NCBI RefSeq assembly: GCF_002159625.1
Contig: NZ_NFIZ01000007.1
Location: forward strand, 57,931-121,930
Direction: 5' to 3'
Length of the DNA stretch: 64,000 nucleotides
Origin: Olsenella sp. An285
Lineage (GTDB): Bacteria > Actinomycetota > Coriobacteriia > Coriobacteriales > Atopobiaceae
A program made the position numbers and the translations under genes. Below, piece after piece: positions 1 through 9,061 of the stretch (position 1 is the first letter of the stretch; the number at the start of each line of letters is the position of its first letter). A model generated the notes under the pieces. The model worked only from the letters and a program-made list of their open reading frames with translations, had not been told where the DNA came from and made no database searches.

Positions 1-1437
1 AAGCTGCTCGCGTGTCATGACGTCCGTGGGGCCAAACTTGCCGTTGTCGTAGCCTCGCATGTAGCCGTTCTTCGCGCACCATGCCACGGCCTTCGCGTAG
101 AACAGCTCGGAGTCGCAGTCCGAGAAGTACTTCTCGACGTCAGAGGGGTTCGTGGCGGGATTGCCAGCGCGGTTGTAGAGCATCTGCGCGAGCTCCGCGC
201 GAGCGAGCGACTTGCTGGGGCCAAAGCTTCCGTCCTCATAGCCGCTCATGAGGCCGGCGCCCTGCGCCCACTCGACGGCGTCGGCGCACCAGAGGTCGGA
301 GGGCACGTCGGGGAAGATGCCGTCTGACGCGGGCGGGACCACGGTGTCCCCACCGCTGCCACCCTGGTTCACCCACGTGGCATTGCCAAAGGCGTTGAGG
401 TCGACCTTTCCGGAGAAGCCCGCCACGCGACCGTCGCTCGTGTACTGCCAGCCGCGGAAGTTGCCGCTGAAGTCAGAGAAGCCCAGGTTGGGGCCGTACT
501 CGGCCGCCCAGGAGGTGTTCTGATGGATGTAGCTGGAGTTGAGCGGCCCGTAGAGGTAGCTACGGTAGGAGTAGACGCTCGCGTTGGTGTAGCCCGCGCC
601 CTGGACCTCCTTCATCCACGCACGCACGATCTGCTCGTACACGGCGGGGTCGGTGGGCGGCTGGTGGCCCGTCCACTCCCACTTCTCCAGGTCGTAGTAG
701 ACGGGGAAGTCAAGGTCACCCGGCTCGATGCCAAGCTGTCGCAGCCAGGACACGAGGTTGCTGCCCTCGCCACGCGCGTCCTCGGCGTTCTCGGCATAGG
801 AGTAGAGGTAGATGCCGTAGGGAATCCCCAGGCGCTCGCACTCGCGCACGTTCTGGGCGACGGTGTAGTCCTGGCGGTCGTATCCAAAGCCGATCCTGAT
901 GATTGCGCCCTGGACGCCGTCGGCCTTGGCGGCCTCCCAGTCGATGGTGCCGTTGTGCTCGGAGACGTCCACCACGGCCATGGCCTGGCAGGCGAACATG
1001 CTCCCGTTGGACATGAAGAACGCCGGCTCTCCCTGGTAGGAGCCCCAGTAGGAGCCGAAGTTGCTCTCGATGCCCAGGAGCTGGGCGCCGGAGTCCGCGA
1101 TCTCATCGCGGGCCTCGCCCACGGACATCTGGGCAAAGCGCTCACCGCCCGTGACGTCGAACGGGTCGGGCGGTGCGTCCGGCGTGCCGAGGAAGTCGGG
1201 ATCGTCCACGAGCGAGCCGTCGGCCACGTTCACGACCTCGCCGCTCTCCAGAATCGCGCGCTCGCTTGAGATGAGCGTGGCGTCGTCCGGGATGGACGCG
1301 TCGATGGAGGCGGGCAGGGACTGCTCCCCCGACGCCGAGAGCGCAAGCGCGGGTACGGGGGCAAGGGCGAGGGCAAGAGCTGCCGCGGCGCCGGCGAGGG
1401 CAAGGCGCACGGAGGGTGCGGTTGCGTTTCGGTTCAT
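1..1437 (-). CDS. Secreted GH25 lysozyme-like muramidase with SLH domains (partial, C-terminus off the left edge)
   Basis: Reading on the minus strand from ATG at 1437, behind an AAAGGTGG ribosome site, gives a signal peptide (MNRNATAPSVRLALAG followed by an Ala/Leu-rich core). After a linker comes a GH25-type catalytic domain, roughly residues 150-350, with VVDVSEHNGTIDW near its start and VYYDLEKWEW as the expected acidic pair. S-layer-homology repeats follow (FPDVPSDLWCADAVEWA, MSGYEDGSFGP, then a second repeat). GH25 enzymes cleave the muramyl-glucosaminyl bond of peptidoglycan, and SLH modules hold proteins on wall polysaccharide. The frame stays open to position 1, so the last SLH repeat(s) are missing. 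It is divergent from the glycosyltransferase at 1625. The family call is firm; the substrate is inferred. Confidence 0.85.
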   Translation of the reverse strand, partial: MNRNATAPSVRLALAGAAAALALALAPVPALALSASGEQSLPASIDASIPDDATLISSERAILESGEVVNVADGSLVDDPDFLGTPDAPPDPFDVTGGERFAQMSVGEARDEIADSGAQLLGIESNFGSYWGSYQGEPAFFMSNGSMFACQAMAVVDVSEHNGTIDWEAAKADGVQGAIIRIGFGYDRQDYTVAQNVRECERLGIPYGIYLYSYAENAEDARGEGSNLVSWLRQLGIEPGDLDFPVYYDLEKWEWTGHQPPTDPAVYEQIVRAWMKEVQGAGYTNASVYSYRSYLYGPLNSSYIHQNTSWAAEYGPNLGFSDFSGNFRGWQYTSDGRVAGFSGKVDLNAFGNATWVNQGGSGGDTVVPPASDGIFPDVPSDLWCADAVEWAQGAGLMSGYEDGSFGPSKSLARAELAQMLYNRAGNPATNPSDVEKYFSDCDSELFYAKAVAWCAKNGYMRGYDNGKFGPTDVMTREQL

Positions 1438-1584
1438 CTGCCACCTTTCTGAGAGACAAGCATGGGGACAGATGGTACCCCACAGGGGCCAGCCGCGGGC
1501 GCCGGGCCCGCAAACGCATCAACTCTGCAGCAAACCAATGCGACCGGCCCGCGCCCCGCAGCGCTCCGCCGGCGCTTCCCCACC

Positions 1585-1590
1585 TATAAT
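1585..1590 (+). promoter_or_regulatory. Consensus -10 box (TATAAT) for the large glycosyltransferase gene
   Basis: A perfect TATAAT lies about 40 bp before the chosen GTG start at 1625. No convincing -35 is visible at normal spacing. An in-frame ATG at 1589 overlaps this box, so it would lie upstream of the expected transcript start; this favours the GTG start. Confidence 0.5.
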
Positions 1591-1624
1591 GGGACCGTAT
1601 CGCACGAGAAGAACGGAGCGCCCC

Positions 1625-4600
1625 GTGAGCACAACCGTGAGCAGCAGCCCGAGCGAGCCCCTCATCAGCGTCCTCATGGTGAACCGCAACCACGCGGACA
1701 CCATCGGGGAGGCGATCACCAGCGTCCTCTCGCAGACCTGGAGCAACCTCGAGCTCGTGGTGGTGGACGACGGCTCCACGGATGACTCGGTCTCCGTGGT
1801 GGAGGGCATCGCGCGCAAGGACCCCCGCGTCCGCCTGCACCGCCTGCCCAGGAACGAGCACATCTGTGCTGCCACCAACAGAGGCTTCACGCTCGTCTCC
1901 GGCGAGTGGCTCGCGCGCATAGACTCCGACGACGTCTGGTACCCCACCCGCCTTGAGCGGCAGATGGAGGAGCTCGCGGCGCACCCGGAGTTTGACATCT
2001 GCTTCACGTGGGCGGACTGGATAGACGAGAACGGCGACCCCGTCCCCGAGCTCGAGGGCGTCACGGACGTCACATACCCCACGCAGCGCGAGTGGCTCCG
2101 CCGCTTCTACTTCGAGGGCAACTGCCTGCTGCACTCCTCCGTCCTCATGCGCATGTCCCTCAGGCGCGAGGTGGGCGACTTCGACCTCGCCTACCGCATG
2201 CTCCACGACTTCGACTACTGGGTGCGCGTGGCAAAGAGCCGCAACATCCTCGTGGTGCCCGAGCGGCTCATCGCCATGCGCCACTTCACCCAGCAGGGCA
2301 GGAACTCGAGCGAGGCAACGGAGGAGAACGACACCCGCACCTTCAACGAGTACGTGGACATCCGCTCACACTTCTTCGAGGGCATGTCGGACGAGGTCTT
2401 CGTGGACGCCTTCTCGGAGGACTTCGTCTGCCCGGACTCCTCCACCAAAGACGAGCTCTCCTGCGAGCGGGCGCTCCTGCTCTGCCGCCCGCAGAGCAAC
2501 TGGATCGCCAAGGTCAACCCCGCCGGGCTGCGCGCCCTGCGAGAGCTGCTCAACCGGCCGGACGCGCGCGAGCTCCTTGAGCGGCGCTACGGCTTCACCG
2601 TGCACAGCTTCTACGAGCTCACGGGCGGCCACTTCTACAACGACGTTCCCCTGCAGCTCTACACCCTCAACACGCAGCGCAGCTACGAGGCCCAGGTGGA
2701 CCACCTCATAGACGAGTCCCTCGGCCTCCAGGCCAAGAAGCTCGAGCTCGAGGGGGAGATATCCCGTCTGCAGGACGAGAACCGCCGCCTTGGCGAGAAG
2801 ATCGGCGCGCTCGAGGGCTCCATCAGCTGGCGCCTCACGAGGCCCCTTCGCGCCGCGAGCCGGATCGTGCGCGGCATCGCGCACCCGGCCCCCATCCCCG
2901 CGGCGCCGAGCGCGCCGGCCCTGCCGCCCGCCCCGCCCACCGTGCTCGTCCACGCCTTCCTCGCGGGCAACCTGGGTGACGACCTCTTCGTGCGCACGCT
3001 CTGCGACCGCTATCCCGACGTGCGCTTCCTCGCGTGCGCGCCCGGCGACTACGAGGGGCGCTTCTCTGACGTGGCCAACCTCGAGATCCGCCCGCCCGCG
3101 GAGTTCGGCGGGCTCGTCAAGACCGCGGACGCCGTGGCGCACATCGGCGGATGCTGCTTCGTCCAGCACGAGAAGGACTTCTCGCCCTTCTTCCAGACGG
3201 ACGAGTACCTCGCCAAGAACGCCCGCCACCTGGTCTTCATGGGGGGCAACTTCGGTCCCTACCAGGACGACTCCTATCTCGATGCCTACCGCGACCTCTT
3301 CCGCGGATACGACGGCCTCTCCTTCCGCGACCGCTACTCGGCGGGACTCTTCGAGGGCTACCCCAACGTCCTCTACGCGCCGGACATCCTCTTTGGCTTC
3401 CCCGCGCGCAGGGCAGAGAAGCAGAGAAGGGCCGTGGTGGCGCCCATCTCCCTCGCGGGGAGGGACGGCGCCTTCGCCATCTCCCAGCACGCGGAGGCGT
3501 ACCGTCGCTTCACCGTGAGCTCCGTGAGGGCGCTCCTGGCTCGCGGCTACGAGGTCAGCCTCGTCTCGTTCTGCGAGGCGCAGGGGGACGAGGAGGAGAT
3601 CGCCTCCGTAGTGGCCGAGCTCTCCGACGAGGAGCGCGCACGCGTGAGCGTCTCCTGCTACCGCCGCCACCCGGACGAAGTGGTCCGCGAGCTCGAGGTC
3701 GCCGAGTGCGTGGTGGCGACACGCTTCCACGCCATGGTCCTTGGGTTCGCGCACGGCTGCCGCGTCCTGCCCGTGGTCTACGACCAGAAGACCCGCAAGG
3801 TACTGGACGACCTCTCCTACCCGCTCTCCGTCGACGTCTCCGCGCTGGACTCCGCGAGCGCGGAGGACCTGGTGAAGTGGCTCCTCGAAACCAAGCCCCT
3901 GGACGCCGCGCCCCTCGCCGATAGGTCCGCCGACCACTTCCGCTTCTTCGACGGCGTGCTGGAGGAAGTCCGCACCGGGCTTCGCGCGCAGGAGCCCCCC
4001 GAGCACTGCCAGGTCCTCTTTATCAACGGTACGGACCTCCCCACGCTGCGGCGCTATCGCGTCGAGCACCAGCGCGAGCAGCTCGAGCTCTGGGGCGTCA
4101 CCACTGGTGAGGTCAACCATCTTGCCGTGTCCGCGCGCGACGCCGATCGCGCGGACGTCTTCGTGATCTACCGCTGCCCCGTGAGCGAGCGGGTCGAGGA
4201 GTTCGTCCGTCGCGCGCACGAGCTGGGCAAGAGGGTCTACTTCGACGTCGACGACCTCGTGGTGGACACGCGCTACACGGAGGGTCTGCCCGTAGTTGCC
4301 GCCATGTCGCCCGAGGACCGCGAGGTATTCCAGGACGGCGTCAGGCGCACGGGCCTCACGCTCGAGCTCTGCGACGGCGCCATCGTCACCACGGACAGGC
4401 TCGCGGAGGAGCTCACCGGGGTGACGCCCACCGTGCTCGTCAACAGGAACGTCGCCTCGCGCGAGATGGCCGCCCACTCCGAGCGCGCCATGCGCACGGT
4501 GCGCCGTGACCCCGGGCGCGTGGTGCTGGGGTACTTCAGCGGCTCGATGACGCACAACGCGGACTTCGCCGAGGCGCTGCCCGCCATCGTCTACGTCATG

Positions 4601-6412
4601 GAGCGTCGCCCCGAGGTCTTCCTCGAGGTCGTGGGCGACCTCGAGCTCCCCGAGGAGCTCGAGCCCCTCTCCGAGCGCGTCATCCACGCCCAGAAGGTCT
4701 CCTGGCAGGAGCTTCCCTCCCTCATCGCCACCGCGGACGTCAACCTCGCTCCCCTCGAGCCCACGCTCTTCAACGAGGCCAAGTCCGAGAACAAGTGGAC
4801 CGAGGCCGCCCTCGTGGGCGTGCCCACCGTCGCGAGCGACTTCGGCGCCTTCGCGAGCGCCATCGAGGACGGCCGGACGGGCCTCCTCTGCTCCACGCGC
4901 GAGGACTGGGAGTCCGCCCTGCTGCGCCTCGTGGAAGACGCCGACCTCCGCCGTAAGATCGGCCAGAACGCGCTCGCGCACGTGCGCTCGCGCTGTGTGA
5001 CCGAGCGAACGGGCTTCTCGCTCGCGCGCCTGCTCGTGGGGGCGCCTGCCGACCTCGAGCACGCCGTTCCCGCAGACGAGGCCGCACGCGCCCGCCTCGT
5101 GCGCGAGCACCTGGAGTCGCGCGGGCTCGAGCGTGCGCGCGGCGAGTTCGAGGCCGAGCCCTGGCGCGACTCCGCAATCGCGGACCGGCTCGCCTCCGCC
5201 CGTAACGCGGCAAAGGCGGGAAGGGACGTCCTTCTCCTCGTCTACGAGCGTGAGTGCGGGGACGCCGCCACGTTCCGCTACTTTGGCTACAACGTGGCCC
5301 AGCGGCTCGGGAGCTCCGAGCGCGCGTTCGCAACGTACCTCTTTGTGGACGAGCTCGGCTCCGAGGAGGGGCGCGCGCTCCTCTCCCTGGCCAACGCCCT
5401 CTCCCTCGTGCGCTGCCGCGTGCGACCCGAGCTCGTGACCCTCGCCCGCGAGGCCAAGGCGCGCGGCGTGCGGGTGGCCTACACGATCGACGACAACGCC
5501 CTTGGCGCCCAGACCTCCGAGCACATCATCCAGCTCATGGCCACGGACCCCACCAACGACTTCGAGCAGCGCTTCTGGCGAGGCACCACCGAGCGCTTCC
5601 GCCTGGCGTCCGAGCTCGCGGACGCCCTCGTGGTCCCCGGGGATTTCTTCGCCGGCCTCCTTCGCGAGCGCGCGGGCAAGCCCGTGCTCGTGCTCCGCTC
5701 CTCCGTGAACGACGAGCAGGTGGCGATAGCCGAGCGAATCGTCCGCGACCGCGGCGAGGTGCGCGACGGGCGCTTCCTCGTAGGCTACTTCAGCGGGACC
5801 TCCAGCCACCGGGAGGACTTCGCCCTCGTTGAGGACGCCCTCTGCTCCTTCCTCGAGCGCCACGATGACGCTGCCCTGGTCCTGGGCGGCTCCCTCGAGC
5901 TCTCCGAGCGCCTGGTCGCCCTCATGGCGCGCGGCCGTGTGATCGCCGTGCCGCGCGTGGACTACGTGACCCTGCAGTACCTCCAGGCGTCCGTGGACGT
6001 GGTCCTCGCTCCCCTGGTGGTGGACGAGTTCACCAACTGCAAGAGCGGCCTCAAGGTCTTCGAGGCGGCCATCGTGGGCACGCCGGCCTGCGCCTCCCCC
6101 GCCTTCGCCTACCGCGAGGCCATCGAGGAGGGCGTAACCGGCTACGTCTGCGAGACCACCGCGGACTGGGAGCGCGCCCTCGAGGCGCTCCGCTCCGACC
6201 GCGACGCCTGCCGCCGGATGGGAGACGCCGCGCGCGTCTACGCGCTCGAGCGCTACTACGGGGACGCGGTGCGCGCGCAGGCCGAGCAGGTGCTCGCTGA
6301 GCTCCTCGCCGTCCCCTCGCTCCCCGTTCCGGACGAGGTGGGTCGCGCGGTTTCGGCGAGCGGCGTCACCAACTGGGACGACCCCTTCGAGGCGAGCCCC
6401 GCCTTCGCGTAG
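1625..6412 (+). CDS. Four-module surface polysaccharide enzyme: GT2, polysaccharide pyruvyltransferase and two GT4-like domains
   Basis: A 1595-residue protein from GTG 1625 (GGAG about 7 bases upstream). Residues about 10-230 are a GT2 domain (ISVLMVNRNHADTIGEA, VVVDDGSTDD, RIDSDDVWYP). Residues about 360-400 look like a coiled coil, followed by SWRLTRPLR, a segment common in multi-domain wall glycosyltransferases. Residues about 439-780 resemble WcaK/CsaB polysaccharide pyruvyltransferases (GNLGDDLFVRTL, VATRFHAMVLGFAHG). Residues about 797-1132 and 1202-1546 are two GT4-like units (YFSGSMTHNADF and YFSGTSSHREDF in their acceptor/donor halves, FNEAKSENKW and FTNCKSGLKVFEAA near the nucleotide-sugar site). 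No signal peptide or membrane span is seen, so it probably acts at the inner membrane face assembling a repeat unit and adding a pyruvyl ketal. The third module is paralogous to the N-terminal half of the gene at 6747-9014. Module identities are good; the sugars are unknown. Confidence 0.85.
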   Translation: MSTTVSSSPSEPLISVLMVNRNHADTIGEAITSVLSQTWSNLELVVVDDGSTDDSVSVVEGIARKDPRVRLHRLPRNEHICAATNRGFTLVSGEWLARIDSDDVWYPTRLERQMEELAAHPEFDICFTWADWIDENGDPVPELEGVTDVTYPTQREWLRRFYFEGNCLLHSSVLMRMSLRREVGDFDLAYRMLHDFDYWVRVAKSRNILVVPERLIAMRHFTQQGRNSSEATEENDTRTFNEYVDIRSHFFEGMSDEVFVDAFSEDFVCPDSSTKDELSCERALLLCRPQSNWIAKVNPAGLRALRELLNRPDARELLERRYGFTVHSFYELTGGHFYNDVPLQLYTLNTQRSYEAQVDHLIDESLGLQAKKLELEGEISRLQDENRRLGEKIGALEGSISWRLTRPLRAASRIVRGIAHPAPIPAAPSAPALPPAPPTVLVHAFLAGNLGDDLFVRTLCDRYPDVRFLACAPGDYEGRFSDVANLEIRPPAEFGGLVKTADAVAHIGGCCFVQHEKDFSPFFQTDEYLAKNARHLVFMGGNFGPYQDDSYLDAYRDLFRGYDGLSFRDRYSAGLFEGYPNVLYAPDILFGFPARRAEKQRRAVVAPISLAGRDGAFAISQHAEAYRRFTVSSVRALLARGYEVSLVSFCEAQGDEEEIASVVAELSDEERARVSVSCYRRHPDEVVRELEVAECVVATRFHAMVLGFAHGCRVLPVVYDQKTRKVLDDLSYPLSVDVSALDSASAEDLVKWLLETKPLDAAPLADRSADHFRFFDGVLEEVRTGLRAQEPPEHCQVLFINGTDLPTLRRYRVEHQREQLELWGVTTGEVNHLAVSARDADRADVFVIYRCPVSERVEEFVRRAHELGKRVYFDVDDLVVDTRYTEGLPVVAAMSPEDREVFQDGVRRTGLTLELCDGAIVTTDRLAEELTGVTPTVLVNRNVASREMAAHSERAMRTVRRDPGRVVLGYFSGSMTHNADFAEALPAIVYVMERRPEVFLEVVGDLELPEELEPLSERVIHAQKVSWQELPSLIATADVNLAPLEPTLFNEAKSENKWTEAALVGVPTVASDFGAFASAIEDGRTGLLCSTREDWESALLRLVEDADLRRKIGQNALAHVRSRCVTERTGFSLARLLVGAPADLEHAVPADEAARARLVREHLESRGLERARGEFEAEPWRDSAIADRLASARNAAKAGRDVLLLVYERECGDAATFRYFGYNVAQRLGSSERAFATYLFVDELGSEEGRALLSLANALSLVRCRVRPELVTLAREAKARGVRVAYTIDDNALGAQTSEHIIQLMATDPTNDFEQRFWRGTTERFRLASELADALVVPGDFFAGLLRERAGKPVLVLRSSVNDEQVAIAERIVRDRGEVRDGRFLVGYFSGTSSHREDFALVEDALCSFLERHDDAALVLGGSLELSERLVALMARGRVIAVPRVDYVTLQYLQASVDVVLAPLVVDEFTNCKSGLKVFEAAIVGTPACASPAFAYREAIEEGVTGYVCETTADWERALEALRSDRDACRRMGDAARVYALERYYGDAVRAQAEQVLAELLAVPSLPVPDEVGRAVSASGVTNWDDPFEASPAFA

Positions 6413-6420
6413 GCGCCCCC

Positions 6421-6467
6421 GGCCCCCCACGTTGCGGCCCTTCGGACCAGGGCACGCGTGGGAGGCC
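6421..6467 (+). terminator. Candidate hairpin terminator after the large glycosyltransferase
   Basis: GGCCCCCCACG at 6421-6431 pairs with CGTGGGAGGCC at 6457-6467 with one mismatch, and the loop contains a smaller GCCC/GGGC stem. It begins 8 bases after the stop codon. There is no T-run, so intrinsic termination is uncertain. Confidence 0.4.
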
Positions 6468-6698
6468 CCTGCGCTGCGGAATCTGGGGCCGTGGCACAGC
6501 CGTTGCCGCCGACCGGCCCGTTCTTCTCGGCCTTTACTTCGGCGTATATTCTAAAGCGTGAATTACTTCATGCCGCATGATGTTACAGCGAGAAGAGCGG
6601 CCGCCCCAGTGACGTCCGGCGTACCTCGGGTCCAAAACGCACAACGCCCGACATTGAATCCGTGCCCCGACCGCCGAAATCGCAACGCTGCAACTGGG

Positions 6699-6727
6699 TT
6701 GACAGATGGCCCGGGGCAAAGCGTCAA
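6699..6727 (+). repeat. Diverged member of the 29-bp TTGAC...GTCAA repeat family
   Basis: Starts TTGACAGATGG and ends GCGTCAA, exactly 29 bases. It matches 22 of 29 positions of the copy at 53238-53266. It lies 19 bases past the end of the minus-strand gene 6747-9014, so it may form a 3' hairpin. Confidence 0.55.
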
Positions 6728-6746
6728 CCTCGGGGTCGAGCCCAGC

Positions 6747-9014
6747 CTAGTCGTAGAGGGAGCAGATTCTGTCCGTGAGACTCTCCCAGCTCAGGTCGCG
6801 CGCCGTCTTGAGTCCGCCGGCGCGCAGGCACTCGCGCAGGTCGGCGTCGGCCACAAGGCGCTCGACGTAGCTGGCCGCAAGATCATCCTCACCGCGGGAG
6901 AAGAGCAGGCAGTTCTCACCGTCCACCAGGTAGGCGGCGTTGCCCTCGTTCGCAAGCACCACCGCCGCCCCGCCGGTGGCCATCATCTCGAGCGGCGGGT
7001 ACGAGAAGCTCTCCAGCACGCTCGTCTTGAGGAGGATGTGGCACTGACGGTAGATCTCCCCCACCTCCTCGTGGGGAACGGCCTGCAGAAAGCGGTCCAC
7101 GCGGTAGGTGGGCTTGGGCTCGCCTCGGTAGGAGAGGTACCAGATCTCATAGCGCTCCGGGTCGAGGAGGTCCACGATGGCAAAGCTCTCGTCCACGTTC
7201 TTGTACTCGCTCTGGGAGTCGCCCTCTATGAGGATGCGGATCTTCCCGGACCAGTCGCGCTCGCAGGGCGAGAAGAGCGAGAGGTCGATTCCGTTGGGGG
7301 CATAGCGCACCGAGTGCCCGTAGTCCGCCTCGAGCCAGTCGCGGCACCACGGTGAGATGGTGCAGTAGGTGACGTCCGGGTTGAGGCCGTAGGTCCTGCA
7401 CGCGGCCGCGCGCTGCGGGTCGCCGGCGGCGTAGAAGTTGTTCTCCTGGTTCTGCACCAGGTAGAAGCGGCGCCCGACGTTGGGGTAGTACTTCACCGTG
7501 TCGAGCGTGGTCCACATGGTGGCAACCATCTTGTCCAGGCGGCCGCGCATCACGGCACCCGCGCACCCAATGACGGGTAGGCGCGCTCCGTCGACCTCCT
7601 CCCAGCGCCCGAGCGAGGTGTCCGGCGCCACCAGCGTCACGTCAACGCCGCGACCCTGGAGGATAGCGGCGTGCTTCTTGGCCACGATCACGCCGCCGGA
7701 GACGTCGAGCCCCGGGAACACGATAGCGAGGTTGGGACGCTCCTGCCCGCGGATGAAGTTCGCGAGGGGGACGCCGGTGCCGCAGGTCACGTGGTGCGCC
7801 ACGCACTCGTCGTAGGCGGCGCGGGCAAGGCGCGAGCGCAGGTCCGCGCTGTCGTGGAGGCGCACGAGGGCGTCGTACCACTCGTCCGCCGTGCGGCAGA
7901 GCACGCCGTCCACGCCGTCCGTGATGGAGTCCCGGAGCGCGCCCACGGCACTCGCCACCGAGGGGACCTTCACGAGCGCCGCCTCGACCCACTTGTTCTC
8001 GGACTTGGCGCGGTTGAAGAGCGTGTCCTCCAGCGGCACCAGGTTGACGTCCACGAAGGAGAGCATCTGCGGGAGGCGCCTCCAGGGCGAGAAGGGCATG
8101 CGCACCACGCGGCCCTCAAAGGGCCTGAGCTCCTCGGGGAGGTCGAGCTCGCCCACCACGTGCAGGGTGGCGTCAGGGTAGTCCCCCATGAAGCGCACCA
8201 CCGCGGGGAGGATCATCTGGAAGTCGTCGTTGTGGGTGATCGATCCGCTGAAGTAGCCCATGGAGAAGCCCGTGCGCTCGGCGCGGCGCCGGCATGCAAC
8301 CTCCCAGCGGTGACGGTCCTCCTGCGGAACCTGAGACTCGGGGAGCACCGGAAGGACGTCGCGCTCGTAGGCGGCGCGCTCGGAGAGGGCGAGCATCTCC
8401 TCGGAGGCCACGTTCCTGTTGACGAAGACCGTCCCCATGTAGCGGCGCAACTCGCGGGCGAGTTCGTCAGTGGTGGTGATCACGCCGTCGCACAGGCGCA
8501 TGGTCTGACCCATGCGGCGCACGCCGTCGTCGTAACCGGCGCGCTCCTCGGGCGTCATGGTGTTGAGGTACTTGATCTGGTCCGTGTAGACGGTGTCTAT
8601 CACCAGGTCGTCGATGTCGTAGAGCACGCGCTTGTTGAGCTGGTGCGCGAGGTTCACGAAGTGCTCGATGAAGTCCCAGTACGGGCAGCGGAAGATCACG
8701 AAGGTCCGCGCCAGGCGCACGTGGTCCTCCGTGAGGTTCCAGGCGTCGACCTTGCGCGTGGTCATGCCCGCGGACTCGAGCTGCTCCATCTGGTGGTCCA
8801 CGCGGTAGCGCACGGGGTGCGGGACGGAGTAGTCGCAGCCGTTGATGAAGAGCACGTCGACGTAGTCGTTCATGTCGTCCCGCGGGGCGGGCTGCTTCTT
8901 GATGCGGCCGAGGTAGTTCCTCGCGTGCACCTTGAAGCGCTCGGCGGCGGCCTGCGGCCCCTCCTCGCAAAGGACGTACCTGAAGTTGGCCTTGAGCTCG
9001 TCCAGACGGCTCAT
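6747..9014 (-). CDS. Two-domain GT4-like glycosyltransferase
   Basis: The start is ATG 9014 because GGAAAGGAGGGCGGCT directly precedes it; the frame is open further upstream without a ribosome site. The 755-residue protein has a first GT4-like unit at about 53-409 (VLFINGCDYS, RYRVDHQMEQLE, LYDIDDLVIDT, MGYFSGSITHNDDF, FNRAKSENKWVEAALV) and a second at about 428-755 (NLAIVFPGLDVSGGVIVAKKHA, RYAPNGIDLSLFSP, LLKTSVLESFSYPPLEMMATGG). The E-x7-E-like element of GT4 enzymes is visible in the last stretch. The first unit is closely similar to the third module of the 1625-6412 protein. It is last in a minus-strand run with the GT2 gene (47 bp gap) and rfbC. The likely role is sequential transfer of two sugars, perhaps rhamnose, to a wall glycan. 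Confidence 0.85.
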   Translation of the reverse strand: MSRLDELKANFRYVLCEEGPQAAAERFKVHARNYLGRIKKQPAPRDDMNDYVDVLFINGCDYSVPHPVRYRVDHQMEQLESAGMTTRKVDAWNLTEDHVRLARTFVIFRCPYWDFIEHFVNLAHQLNKRVLYDIDDLVIDTVYTDQIKYLNTMTPEERAGYDDGVRRMGQTMRLCDGVITTTDELARELRRYMGTVFVNRNVASEEMLALSERAAYERDVLPVLPESQVPQEDRHRWEVACRRRAERTGFSMGYFSGSITHNDDFQMILPAVVRFMGDYPDATLHVVGELDLPEELRPFEGRVVRMPFSPWRRLPQMLSFVDVNLVPLEDTLFNRAKSENKWVEAALVKVPSVASAVGALRDSITDGVDGVLCRTADEWYDALVRLHDSADLRSRLARAAYDECVAHHVTCGTGVPLANFIRGQERPNLAIVFPGLDVSGGVIVAKKHAAILQGRGVDVTLVAPDTSLGRWEEVDGARLPVIGCAGAVMRGRLDKMVATMWTTLDTVKYYPNVGRRFYLVQNQENNFYAAGDPQRAAACRTYGLNPDVTYCTISPWCRDWLEADYGHSVRYAPNGIDLSLFSPCERDWSGKIRILIEGDSQSEYKNVDESFAIVDLLDPERYEIWYLSYRGEPKPTYRVDRFLQAVPHEEVGEIYRQCHILLKTSVLESFSYPPLEMMATGGAAVVLANEGNAAYLVDGENCLLFSRGEDDLAASYVERLVADADLRECLRAGGLKTARDLSWESLTDRICSLYD

Positions 9015-9061
9015 AGCCGCCCTCCTTTCCCGTGGCGCGCGGAGACGCGGTCGTCCCGGCG

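Larger units (their letters stand above)
6413..6746. other. Intergenic region between convergent genes
   Basis: No convincing gene. It holds a candidate terminator at 6421-6467, a GAGAAGAACG motif on the minus strand at 6519-6528, an AT-rich promoter-like patch around 6540-6560 (GTATATTCTAAAG) with no gene behind it, and a member of the 29-bp repeat family at 6699-6727. The plus-strand frame from 6558 runs antisense into the gene at 6747 and is rejected. Confidence 0.6.

Noticed and set aside
2366..6430. 1354-residue minus-strand open frame
   Set aside because: Antisense to the four-module glycosyltransferase; repetitive Gly/Val/Ala/Glu/His composition, no ribosome site, no domain. A GC-rich shadow frame.
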